Positions 21,621-31,987 of a DNA stretch of 64,000 nt are shown piece by piece. Position numbers and translations under genes: made by a program. The notes under the pieces were generated by a model that did not search any database, was not told the DNA's origin, and saw only the letters and a program-made list of their open reading frames with translations. Source of the DNA: Datura wrightii (taxonomy: Eukaryota; Streptophyta; Magnoliopsida; Solanales; Solanaceae). Numbering within the stretch: the stretch's first letter is position 1; every line of letters begins with the position of its first letter. The stretch spans positions 151,650,001 through 151,714,000 of the forward strand of contig JASDFA010000027.1 in the NCBI GenBank assembly GCA_035772735.1, written 5' to 3'.

Positions 21621-23706
21621 TTAGTGTGTGTGTGGGTTAATCTCTTGGTAGACTCGAAAGAGTTCTTCTTCATCTGCGACCCTCATTTTCAGGGTTGCTG
21701 CTCTCACATCGATAATGGCTACTCCATTGGCCAAGAATTGCCGTCCCAAGAGTAAGGGTACCTGATCATCCACATGAAAATCCAATATGATAAAATCAGC
21801 GGGTATAATGAGCTTACCCACATTCATGAGAAGGTCCTCTATAATTCCATCCGGTGCCACTCGCGTCCTTATCTGCTAGCTGCAACATCAATCTCATTGG
21901 TATCGGTTGACCCAACCCCAAGGTATTAAACAAAGATAGGGGCATTAGATTAACTGCTGCCCCTAGATCACATAAAGGTCATATCACCTCAGCTTTACCA
22001 ATTTGTATGGGGAGGGTAAAACTCCCTGGGTCTTTGAGCTTCTTAGGTATGTTGCTCATTACCCTGTTGCTACACTCCTCCGTCAGTGCTACTATCTGGA
22101 CATCCACCAATCTGACTTTGTTGGCCATCACATCTTTCAAGAATTTAGCATACTTGGGCATTCCCTGCAAAACATCAAGAAAAGGCAAATTTATGTGAAG
22201 TTCTTTGAAAATCTCGAAGAACTTTTTGAAGCATTCCTCCTCCTTGCTCTTTTTGAATCTCTGCGGGAATGGTGGTGGTGGTCTCTGTGCTAGTTGCAAT
22301 GATGATTGTGCATTTTTGTTGCACAGCACTCTGATTCTCTCCCTTGTGAGTGAATGGTCCTTTCCTAACCAACGCAAGCTGCACCTCATTTCTCTTCTCT
22401 TTAGGTATCGCATCATCTAATTTCTTGCCACTCCTTAGACTGATGACCTAGTGAGGGTTAGGATCTGTGTCATTGGGTAGTCCTCCCTACGGTCTCGTGT
22501 GGTGAGCAGCTTCTATTTGACCCATCTGCTTCTCTAGATTGTGGGTGGCCAACTGTTGATTTTTCAAATTCGATGCCATCCATGCCTGATTCTTTGCTAA
22601 TTTAGTCTGGGTCTCCATGATTTTCTACAACGTCTACTCAATGTTGCTGCTCAATTGGCCATCATTCTGCCTGTTCTACTGATACTGCTATTGCTGAGGT
22701 TGCTGGTAACCTTTCCTTTGATTTCCACCCCAAGAAAAATTTGGGTGGCTCTGCCAATTTTTTGTTGTAATTGTTCCCAAAATTCTGATTGTTCCTTTGA
22801 ACATTCCCAACAAAATTGACTGATTCCAGATTGGCCCCGCATGATTCTGCATTATGCCCATTATTCCCGCAGATTACACACCAACTCGAAGCTTGCTGAA
22901 CTGCATTTACCTGACCCTGTTGTTGGGTCATACTCAGTTTATTGAACTGTGTCATAATCTAATTCCGGAATGACGCTAGCTATGCCGCCAAGGCATTCAT
23001 ACTATCTACCTCTATCAGCCCTGCTCTCTTTCCTACCCCTCTCGATGCCTCGTTGTGCCACTCTGGATTTCGCTGAGCAATTCTATTCAACAAAGTGTAC
23101 AGTTCATCATAAGTCTTCTCTAAGGCTTGCCCACCCGATGTAGAGTCTAGTAAAAATTTTTGTGTGTGGGTCTAGACTTTCTAAAGTGGTATGGGCCAGC
23201 ACTTCATTGGATTACTGATGATGGGGACAGTCTTTCAGTAATGAACTGAATCTCTCCCATGCCAAATACAAGTTCTCATCCGGCCTCTGCTTGAAACTCA
23301 ATATCTCACTTCTAAGTTTGGCAGTCTTGCCTGATGGGAAGAATCTGATAAGGAACTTCTTTGCCAAATCATCCCAAGAAGTTATGGAGTTTGGTGGCTC
23401 AGACTTCAACCACCTCTTTTCCTCCCCCAACAATGAAAATGAGAAGAGAGTAAGTCGGACATAATCTGTGGACACTCCAGTAGGGACGAATGTGTCACTG
23501 ATCTCAAGAAAGTTCTGTAAGTGCTGCTGCGGGTCCTCATGTGCCATCCCAGTGAATTGACCACTAGAATGTAACAGCTGCAGCATATTTTGCGTCAATT
23601 CAAAGTTTCCTCCAGGTTCCGATTTACGGATACTAGAGTTCACATTTTTCGCTAGTGGGATTGCCACTTCGCGAACTGGTCTGGCTGCCATGATCTCAAG
23701 TGACAA
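21621..23706 (-). pseudogene. Gag and protease of element A, frameshifted
   Basis: Athila-type Gag, the structural protein of the particle, followed by its aspartic protease. Reading leftwards: the retrotransposon-gag core at 23706-23212 (HEDPQQHLQNFLEI, LFSFSLLGEEKRWL, WDDLAKKFLIRFFP, SFKQRPDENLYLAWERF). A degenerate stretch follows to 22955, then a zinc knuckle CVICGNNGHNAESC (about 22880-22840). The acidic/Lys linker with KELHINLPFLDVLQGMP and ALTEECSNRV (22416-21979) is next. The protease active site DLGAAVNLMPLSLF lies at about 21968-21920, with PLLLGRQFLANG in the last block (21860-21621). The frame changes at least three times and has several stops. After 21621 pol is deleted. Confidence 0.85.
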
Positions 23707-23960
23707 CTTTTCTTGTCCTGTTGGTGGTTGTTATTGTACCCTTTCTTGAAGTCTCTTTAGCTTTTACTCTAGAGCTTCCCTCCTGCATAAATGAATTTGA
23801 CGCTCTGGTTCAAGCAACGGTTCCACTAGCTCTCTATTCCTTGCCAGATCTGCAAGGACAACCTGTCACCTGCAATATGTCAGACTAAGACCAAGTTTCT
23901 CAACACTTAAGGAAATTAAAAATCACACAAAAACCGAAAAATTTACTAAACTTCGCCTGT

Positions 23961-23977
23961 CTCCAGCAACGGCGCCA
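23961..23977 (-). other. Primer binding site of element A (tRNA-Asp)
   Basis: TGGCGCCGTTGCTGGAG on the minus strand resembles the complement of the plant tRNA-Asp 3' end (TGGCGCCGTTGCCGGGG) with two changes. This primer is typical of Athila-type elements and separates A and F from the iMet-primed chromoviruses around them. Confidence 0.85.
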
Positions 23978-23983
23978 AAAACT

Positions 23984-24665
23984 TATTGTGACGGCGCCCA
24001 AGCGCACACACAAGCGTACGTGGTCTTACAAGTAATACAGTCGCCCTTTCTAAGAGCCGGATGTCGAACCCACAAGGACTGGACCAATTCAGCTAATTAT
24101 CAATTTCAAGTGTGATATTAACTTTCACAAGTGTTGATTTAATAAAAGTTTTTGATAAATTCTATTTAAATCTATGGGTGGTCACAGAAATACTCTGAAA
24201 CAATATAAGAAGCAACTAGAGCCAAGACCGGATAGTCGCGCCAATTTGCCTTCCTGACACGGAGATATCGTGAGAACACACTGGAAATCACCTTAAAATT
24301 GAGCCTCGACAGAAGCTTGCCGCGATGGCAATGTGCCACGCTGCTTGTGCTGCGCGATGGCTGGTGTGACACTGCCCCTGTCGTGTAGCTGTGCTTGGCG
24401 TGGCACGGTGCTGTGGCGCTGGTGGCCTGTTTTGCACGTTTCCTTGTTGACTTTTGCGTTTTGCTTCCGATTCCATTCCTCCACTTCACCCATCATAAAT
24501 TAATTCCTCAAATGCATTTTTAACCTAACAAAACAAGGACTAATCATGTTGGTTAGTATATCCAAATTTACATAAAATCACATGAGAAATTAAATGCATA
24601 AATAAATAAACAAGACTAACTAAGTTATAAAATAGCACTTGGGCACGCAATTATGCACAAGATCA
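23984..24665 (-). repeat. 5' LTR of element A, internally deleted (0.68 kb)
   Basis: It aligns with 7999-8247 and then, from 24235, with 9073-9505. About 825 bp, including the TATA-like region, are missing at the 24234/24235 junction. The inner terminus reads TA where TG is expected. Confidence 0.85.
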
Positions 24666-25876
24666 TGACTACTTCTCGTAAGGCCACCTGCTCTTGGCAA
24701 GTAGATAAGGCATTCTGTTATGGCGCTGCCTGCTAACTGTGCTAGTAGATGCCCCCTGATGTGCTGTGCGTGGGGGAAGGGCTGCTGAACTAGAAGTTGG
24801 GCCTCGGACACCAACCTAATCTTGTCTCGCGGCGGGACAATCTCTAAGCATATGTCCAGCCTTCTCACATCCAAAACAAGCTCCTAACCCCGCCAAGCAC
24901 TGGCCTGTGTGTGCTCGGCAGCACCTGCGGGCCTACTGCTATGACGCATCAAGCTTGACGCTCGCCCTCTCTAATCATCTCTGGGCTTAGATGGCACACT
25001 CAGCGTTGTAGATGCCAGGGCTAATGATTTTTGGTGGGTCTGGTGTCGATGTCAGCCGCCGGACCTCTGCTGAGAGAACCTGTGGTCCTCGGTCCTGGCC
25101 CTCTTGGCCTCCCTCTCCCTCGAATGTGCCACCTCCATTTGTTGAGCGTACAACACAATCTGAGGGAAGTCCATGTCCTGATGGAGCATAGCTGTCCTGC
25201 AGTCCTTGTCCAAATATCCTTCTATACCATGCACAAATCTGCTCACCCGCGCCCGCTGGTCGGCTATTAACTCCGGGGCATACTTAGATAGGCGGGTGAA
25301 CTCAAGGGCGTACTCCTGAACAATCATCCTTCCTTGCTTTAAATTCACGAACTCAGCTGCTCTTAACTCCCTCATCTGTCGAGGGAAGAACTGATCTAGA
25401 AATGCAACCTGAAACTTTTCCCATGAGATCAGGCCTACTCTTGTGACCCTGCTATCATTCCACTAGAGGAACCAAATATGCGCAACCCCCTTCAACTGGT
25501 AGTAGTCTAACTCTTCGCACTCGACACTACTCACCCCCATAACGTGGGTGATTTTGAAAATCTCATCAATGAAATCATGCAGGTCCTCATCTACCTTGGG
25601 CCCTAGAAACTCAGACGGGTTCATTCTCAAGAAGTCTCGAACTCTAGCCACCACTGCATTACCGTTTTGAAGAACATGCGCAATGGCCTGCTTATTGACT
25701 TGAGCAGTCAAGGCCTGCGCAAGCATCTGAACGGTAGCTTGAAACTCAGCATGAGAAGTTGGCTCCAATGCTTGAGGCTCCTAAACTGGTGGGGCTGGCT
25801 GATGCCCATGACTGTTTACATCCTCATGGCCCTCACCACCTACATTCCTCCTGCCATTCATCCTTCGATGATCCAT
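24666..25876 (-). pseudogene. Gag of element D
   Basis: Chromovirus Gag. The likely ATG is at 25876 (MDHRRMNGRR). One frame runs from there to about 25052, interrupted by stops at 25781 (after PAPPV) and about 25460. Landmarks: MLAQALTAQVNKQ, RVRDFLRMNPSEFLG, the gag core with LRAAEFVNLKQGRMIVQEYALEFTRLSKYAPE (written here in two overlapping parts: LRAAEFVNLKQGRM and VQEYALEFTRLSKYAPE) and DKDCRTAMLHQDMDFPQ. The zinc knuckle CFGCEKAGHMLRDC (about 24878-24837) is in another frame, so there is a frameshift. A then interrupts the linker to protease. Confidence 0.85.
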
Positions 25877-26068
25877 GATTCTGCAATCGCGAATAGGACG
25901 AATTAGAAGGACAGAAAGGCTTTTCACCACACGACATAGATCCTGAAAGAAGGGAACATTTCTTAAAACGTCTAGTAGCCTCTTCGTCATAAGTCTAGCG
26001 CGCTTCAGACCCATGAAAAAGACACTACCTAATGCCTCTTTCATACTTTCTAGCACACATCAAACCTA

Positions 26069-26081
26069 TGGCTTTGATGCC
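26069..26081 (-). other. Degenerate primer binding site of element D
   Basis: TGGCATCAAAGCC on the minus strand, four bases from the LTR. It is a decayed version of the iMet site TGGTATCAGAGC. Confidence 0.7.
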
Positions 26082-27105
26082 AAGTTTGTCACGACCCAAG
26101 CGTATACCCGGATCGTAGACATGGGACAAGGGACCCCGAGAGACCCCAAGTTGACCCATGACCTAAGCATTCAACTAACTTATTTAATAATCATGAAGAG
26201 AACATAATTATAACTCAGCGGAAGTCTCATACAAAAGAACATCAGAATAATATCCGAAACTATACATACATAAGTCTAAAAGCCTCTAATTTGGACGAGT
26301 TGATGGGACAAGCCCCAACTAACTCAACAATACTGAAACTGAAAATACATAAAGGAAAATGATAGTCTACTCCTCAAAAGATGAGGACTCACCAACCAAA
26401 CAGGTGCTAACTCTGATAAGAGACTACAAGCGGAGCTGAACCTGAGAATAGGGTGCTGCATCATGAAACAATGCAGCATAGGAAGTATGCGATCACAGTA
26501 CGTGGAATGTACCGAGAATGCAAGGTATGTAAAATCTCTCTAGCAACGTAAATCATTTAAAAACATTTCATGCATATCATAAGCTTTCAAGTGTAAGTAG
26601 AAGGGGTACATGCATTCATTCTAAAATCGAAATCTTATCATGACATGACCATACTTAGCTTTACAACTTCATGACTGACTCAAATGACTCAAAGCTACAC
26701 ATAACATTTATATCAAAAACTGAACAATTAGTCAAACCTTGCTTTTTGAACATGCATGCATAAGATAATTATCATGGGTGATGAATATGCAATTTGAATG
26801 ATTTAGGCAGTGGGAGACTCGTCACATAACTGACATACCATGATAGAGCTTATGTGGTCTCAACTATCACACTCAAGTGGGTAAAGCCATCCATAACCTT
26901 GCCAGGGCGATGGACAATACCATGATATCAATATAAAGCTTAAGGGCCAATCGGGCTGGGGATAGCTCACAAGGGAGGTCCTAATAATATAACAATATCA
27001 ACCTATGTTGGCGCGTAGTTCTGGGGCATAGGGTGATCGACCCTTAACCCGCTTGGTGTTATACTCTTCTCCCAAAAACATGCAATTCTCTACATCGTAT
27101 ATAAT

Positions 27106-27312
27106 GAAGCTCAACATCATCTAATGAAGAAGCTCAATATGAAATCATACATAACTCAACATTGTATGAAACGAAGCTCAATATTGTCTATTGAAAAAGC
27201 TTAAAGATGAAATCATGCATAGACTTGACATCATATGAAAATGAAGAGCAACATTGTCCTGTGACAAAGCTCGTTAATGACATACATCTCAATTATACAT
27301 TCATGCATATGA
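27106..27312 (-). repeat. Degenerate ~70-bp tandem array in D LTR
   Basis: Three units of 67, 70 and 70 bp, each opening with GAAGCTCAA or a variant and containing AAGCTC and AATCATACAT-type words. A fourth begins at 27313. The 125-codon open frame across it (27207-27584) is a by-product of the repeat. Confidence 0.6.
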
Positions 27313-28179
27313 GAAGCTCTATTCCGAAACATACCACAAGCTCAATCATATGTGGAAGAATCCACTCCAAATTATGTGGTAAGCCACATTTAGAATTATT
27401 TAACTCAACATACCAGAAGATAGAATTTGTGGAAAAAAATTTGGGAAACTTCACCTCAAACAATGTAGTAAGCTTATGTCGGGAAAATCATCACTTTAAA
27501 TCATCATGTGGGAATTGCCCAAAGCTTTATCATACTAGGATCTACACATTTTTATTTTTAAATCAACATCATAATCATGGGTAGCTTTAGAAACATACTT
27601 TTCATCCTTAAATCTCAACATCATCATGAATTATCATTATTCACTACTTTTATGAACTTCTCATCCATGGGCATTTTAGATTTATGATTTGGAAATAAAT
27701 TGTGTGTTGAAAACAATTTAGAATCTGCCCAAGCTTTACAATTCATCAATATAAATGCAATCTAATCATGCCCATATATAGAAATTGTAGAATTATATAA
27801 TTTGGCCAAAACCCATACTTGATCATAGACTTTCGTTATATTTTTATAGTGGTTGGGCATGGGTATGGAAGGAAGACACCTATTTAAAACCCTACATACC
27901 AGGAAGGGATTGATTCCACTGAATGTTTGATTACCCAAGAGGAAATTGGATGGAAACCTTGAATACTAGCCTTGAATCACCTCTTCAACCTCTCAAGCTT
28001 GCATGCATTGAATGAATGACATAGAATATGTTTTCCCCTCTTTAAACCCACTAAAACAAGCCTTAAACGACGTATTATAGGCACCTAGACTTAGGAATTA
28101 CTAAAAAGCCCTTACTGAAATCGCAAAATTTGGCTGACTGTCGATCCGTACAAGGGACTGGACGACTCTTCCTCATAGG

Positions 28180-28415
28180 CCACGAGTCGTGGCTAGGAGT
28201 CATCCGGTTCACCGCTCAAAACCTCTAGGGGACCTCACGGAAGACACCACGACTCGTGGTGAGTGACCATGACCTCCTTGCCAACAACCAGTCTAGGCCA
28301 CGGGAGACCTCACGTGTCGTGTCGTGAGGCCTGACCACGACTGGTGGTCATGCCCATGGTCTTCTAAGCAAACACTGCCAACTCTGCTGGACCACAAGTC
28401 ACCTCACGACTCGTG
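28180..28415 (-). promoter_or_regulatory. U3 palindrome cluster of element D
   Basis: Three perfect palindromes with a single central base: CCACGAGTCGTGG (28180-28192), ACCACGACTCGTGGT (28246-28260) and CACGACTCGTG (28405-28415). Several imperfect copies lie between (28310-28350, 28390). They are 96-331 bp from the LTR start. Regulatory role inferred from position only. Confidence 0.55.
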
Positions 28416-28511
28416 GTCACTCCTCACGGTTCGTCTTGTGACCTGGTGCGAAATTTCAGTTTTTCACAGTTTTGACTCCCTAGTCTGATCCTTGGGTTCC
28501 CCAGTATAACA

Positions 28512-30549
28512 TAAAGCATGTATTATCTGAAGTTAGCAACACCACTAATGATATCAGAATATGCTCAAATGTACCAAGTGAATCACAACCAGCTCAACAC
28601 TTTCAATACTCAACTCTATATGAAATGCAATAAAGATGAGATGTAATGCAAATGCAATGCACAGGACAAGAACTTCTTTATACTCGTTTCCTCTATTGGA
28701 TAGTTGGGACCCCTGAGGGACTCGCAAGGTCTGTATACCTACCGAAATAATTTTCTATCAGTAATCACATATGGGGAAACCATTTCCTATCAGTAATAAC
28801 ACATGTCAAAACCATTTTCTATCGATAATAACATATGCTAAAACTATTTCTCGTCAGCAATGGCACATGTCGGAACCATTTTCCATAAACGATAACACAC
28901 ACTAGAACCATTTCCTATCGACATCAAGAGAGTACGAATTTTCACCAAATAATCCAATTGAAACTATTAGACAATGATCATCATGCAATAAAAAAGAGTG
29001 ACATGGATATGTATGCACAAATATAATACAAGTTCAACAATCAACGCTACCACAAGGATCATTAAGCCACAATCAAGTAATACGTAGTGCTAAGTATCAG
29101 TAAATCAATCACATCACAAACCACAATACATACTTCAGTTTCGTATGTATTTACCAATATCATGGCACTGGTACCCATATAAATGCTTTCCATCTCATTT
29201 ATATGGGACCCCCTATCACGAATTTCCCTTAGATTAATTTATTATATCAAAACTAACACCTCAAAGAATCAAGAAGTATCTACTTGCCTCAAACTGAAGC
29301 CCAAGTGTTAAATTATGCATTTCCCTTCTGTAATGCTTCCAACCAATCAAAATATGGTCAAATATAAAATCTTCACGAGAATACGAATTCAATGATACCC
29401 ATATTGCTATAATTTATATTCGACTCCGAAAATTGGGTCAAAAAGTCACCCCGAGCTCTAGAGCCAAATCTGAAATTTTCTTTCAAATTATATTTATCCA
29501 TAGTGAAACAAACTCATATGCTGAATGTCAGCTAAAATAGATCGTTATTTGACCCCTAAATAAGGAATTCTTATTTTAAGAATCCTAGGCCTAAAATCTC
29601 AATTTTCTATCCAATTCATTGAATTAAATTGTTGATAAACAATTATAATCAACTATAAATATTAAAGCAACGGTCAAATATTTACCCACTATTTTTTACA
29701 AGAAAAAGGCCACAAAAATCTCCTCAAATTAGGCTCTAGAGCTCAAGATATGAAGAAAATACTCAAAAATCATTATTTAATACACTGCCAACAAAAATAA
29801 ACTAATAAATGTTATTAAAAGTAGCTTTCCTATCACTAAAAGTCACATATTTGGTCGCTAAAGGCGTGAAACAAATCTATTTGCACTAACAATCTATGTT
29901 TTCACTAATGGGACCCTAACTCCCTCATACGATCTCAAAATTTGATGATGCTATTTGCTGTAGTTTTAAAATTACGATACAGATCTAATGGTTCAATATA
30001 AGTATAGTTTGAACCTTATTTGGTCCATGTGGAACCATTTATACTCAAACAACATCTTCTAACGAGTACCCAAAACTTATCCGAGACACCCCAAACACAA
30101 ATCAAATATGCAATCCAATCATAAAACACATTTCAAACCTGTTGGACTAATCAAATCACTAATCCTAGGTCATCTTGATTAAATGTTGACCATGGTTAAC
30201 TCTAATCTTTAAAATGAACTAGAAGACAATCATTTACTCAAATCACTCATGAACCACTCGAGATCACCAAAAAATATCCTACTAAGTCATAAATCACCTT
30301 TCAAACCTAGTAGAGCTTTCAAAACTCGAACACGGCCTTGTTAACCTTAAAGGTTGACTTTGGTCAAACATTTTCTTGTTTCGGCTTAAGAACTTAAAAT
30401 TGTAGGTTTTCCTCTCTGAAACACATCCGATTGTCTCGAAAATTATGTAACCTATTTCCACAAGTCATAAATGATATACAAAAGATACCAGAAAAGTTAA
30501 AATGAGAAAAATAGTTTAAAATCACAAAAAGACTAGGAGGATTGTTACA
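28512..30549 (-). repeat. Element I: truncated gypsy-type LTR, host of D
   Basis: No gene. The minus strand begins TGTAAC at 30549 and reads as a long LTR (direct-style U3 text with GGTTAC-TAATTTTCGAGAC and GGTCAACC-type words). D's LTR starts at 28511, so the rest of this LTR should lie beyond D, left of the window. It contains a 32-bp array (28750-28923). No internal region is attached, so family assignment is tentative. Confidence 0.45.
28750..28923 (-). repeat. 32-bp tandem array in LTR I
   Basis: Five units of exactly 32 bp and a partial sixth. Each has the frame ATTT-CTATC-GTAAT-ACATATG-AAACC with many substitutions. Confidence 0.75.
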
Positions 30550-31014
30550 ACAATGAACATCAAAGCAATGGCCACTGCATTGCATTTCTTGATGCGGTCA
30601 ACACTTACAAAAATATTTTTTATTTAGGTAAGGCATGCAGAACTTCTTGTAACTAACTAGGGTCAACAAGCAGTTTGATGCATTATGATTTATATATGAG
30701 TACAATGCCAGGCAGTACCATATATTCTTATTAACATCACACCATTCATGCAAATTTATTCCTTTCACTTGTTGAACCCTCTATACGAAAATACACGATA
30801 TTAATATAATATCAATCTTTTTTGGTGTGTAGTAGTTGTGTTTTGAAGGCAATTTATACAAAGTTAGTCATTTCTTGTGTAACAAAATAGAGACCATGCT
30901 ATAGAAGTGCCCTATTCGTTTGACATTAGTATAAAATGTGTTGATAAATTTTTAACTTTAAATTTTTTTACAAATTTAAAGTATATTTAGTTATAAAATA
31001 ACCTAACTAGAGAA
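30550..31014. other. Unassigned AT-rich DNA
   Basis: No ORF, no LTR terminus and no repeat that recurs in the window. This may be the oldest, pre-insertion sequence here, or an unrecognised old repeat. Confidence 0.4.
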
Positions 31015-31429
31015 TGTAGTACAAACATCTTCAAAAATTGAAATGAATCATTACTTTTGGCCCAATTAATGTAAAGGTCATAACTAATATTTAATGAAGG
31101 ATAGAACTCGTTCATGCATCGATTATTTGATGGATGTACCGGATTAAGTCTTAATAAATTATACTCTATAAATAGGTCCTCCCTCCATACATTTGTGTTA
31201 CCAAATATTATCTACACATTTTCCATCACTGACGATTGTGGTAATGTTAAGGCTAGGGCAAGGAAGTCGAAACCAATTTTGTATCAACGCTTCCACTTCT
31301 CTGTGCAATAACGCCAAGCGCTCTATGTGTGCTCTCTATAGAGTTTCTATGTAAGATTATCATATTCAAGATTTGTGGATATGTGTTTAATTTAGGCACT
31401 AAATTAAACGTAAATGTGGTATCAAAGCC
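31015..31429 (+). repeat. Copia LTR with primer site, plus orientation (J)
   Basis: LTR 31015-31416 (402 bp) with a TATA box CTATAAATAGG at 31166-31176. The primer site TGGTATCAAAGCC (31417-31429) follows, a variant of the iMet site. It is homologous to the reverse complement of 31452-31834. Only 22 bases of leader follow before the opposite LTR starts, so this element is truncated. Confidence 0.7.
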
Positions 31430-31451
31430 TGAGTTATGAATTGATAACCCA

Positions 31452-31834
31452 TGTAAGTTTAATATAGTGCATAAATAAAACGCATACAATAGATCTTGAA
31501 CATGATAATCTTACATGGAAATTCTACAAAGAACATACCTAAAGCAGTTGAAATTATCGCAGAGAGAAGCGGAAGCATTGGTAGAGAATTGGTTTCTACC
31601 TCCTTGCCCGAGCCTTACGTTACCGCAACCGTCAGTGATGGAAAATGTGTAGAGAATATGTGGTAATCCTAACGGGTGGAAGGAGGACCAATTTATAGAG
31701 GTTAATTAATTAAGACATAATCCAGTACATCCATAAAATAACCAGTGCACAGACGAAATCTATTCTTTATTAAATATTAGTTATGGACTTTACATTAATT
31801 GGGCCAAAAAATAAAATAATAATAAATTTTTACA
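31452..31834 (-). repeat. Copia 3' LTR of G (383 bp)
   Basis: TGTAAG...TTTACA on the plus strand. An inverted homologue of 31015-31416, so the two form a hairpin-capable pair with a short loop. Confidence 0.75.
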
Positions 31835-31850
31835 TTCTCCCACTTGGCCC
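31835..31850 (-). other. Polypurine tract of copia G
   Basis: GGGCCAAGTGGGAGAA on the minus strand directly before the LTR, a very typical copia tract. Confidence 0.8.
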
Positions 31851-31987
31851 AATAACCACATAACATTAATATTTAATGATATAAACTTTATTTGCGCATA
31901 AGATAAATCTCTTCAATAATTTTCATCATACAAACAACAATATGACAAACCACAAATGTGAGTTACGATAGTTATACATAATCTTAT

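Larger units (their letters stand above)
7999..24665 (-). mobile_element. Element A: Athila-like retrotransposon with deleted pol, host of E1
   Basis: Minus strand, flanked by the 5-bp duplication TGACT (7994-7998 and 24666-24670). From the right: 5' LTR 23984-24665, tRNA-Asp primer site 23961-23977, gag and protease 23706-21621, a junction at about 21600-21380 where reverse transcriptase, RNase H, integrase and the plant-transposon ORF are all missing, the conserved spacer (21380-19783 and 9828-9519, split by E1), PPT 9506-9518 and 3' LTR 7999-9505. Without E1 it is about 6.7 kb. It is a non-autonomous deletion derivative of an F-like element. Confidence 0.85.
5018..28511 (-). mobile_element. 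Element D: Ty3/gypsy chromovirus, host of F, A and E1
   Basis: Minus strand. From the right: 5' LTR 26086-28511, primer site 26069-26081, gag 25876-24666, then element A, then protease to integrase 7998-5018, where F interrupts it. The integrase end, chromodomain and 3' LTR must lie left of the window. Gag and pol fit together across A: the reading frame runs from the gag/protease linker before 24666 into the protease active site at about 7940. The first 5 bp beyond the LTR are TAAAG. D's LTR resembles that of C at the U5 end, so C and D are related families. Confidence 0.8.
26086..28511 (-). repeat. 5' LTR of element D (2.4 kb)
   Basis: TGTCAC...ATAACA on the plus strand. Its U5 end resembles the U5 end of C (both carry a Met primer site next to text of the type CTACGATC-GGGT-TAC). 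No partner LTR in the window. It holds a 70-bp array (27106-27312) and the CACGASTCGTG palindromes (28180-28415). Confidence 0.8.

Noticed and set aside
27207..27584. 125-codon open frame in D's LTR as a possible host gene
   Set aside because: It overlaps the 70-bp repeat array, has no domain or start context, and lies within a defined LTR.
31015..31834. Interpretation of the inverted repeat as a foldback DNA transposon
   Set aside because: Each arm has a copia-type TATA box and a primer site or PPT in the correct place, so LTRs explain it better.
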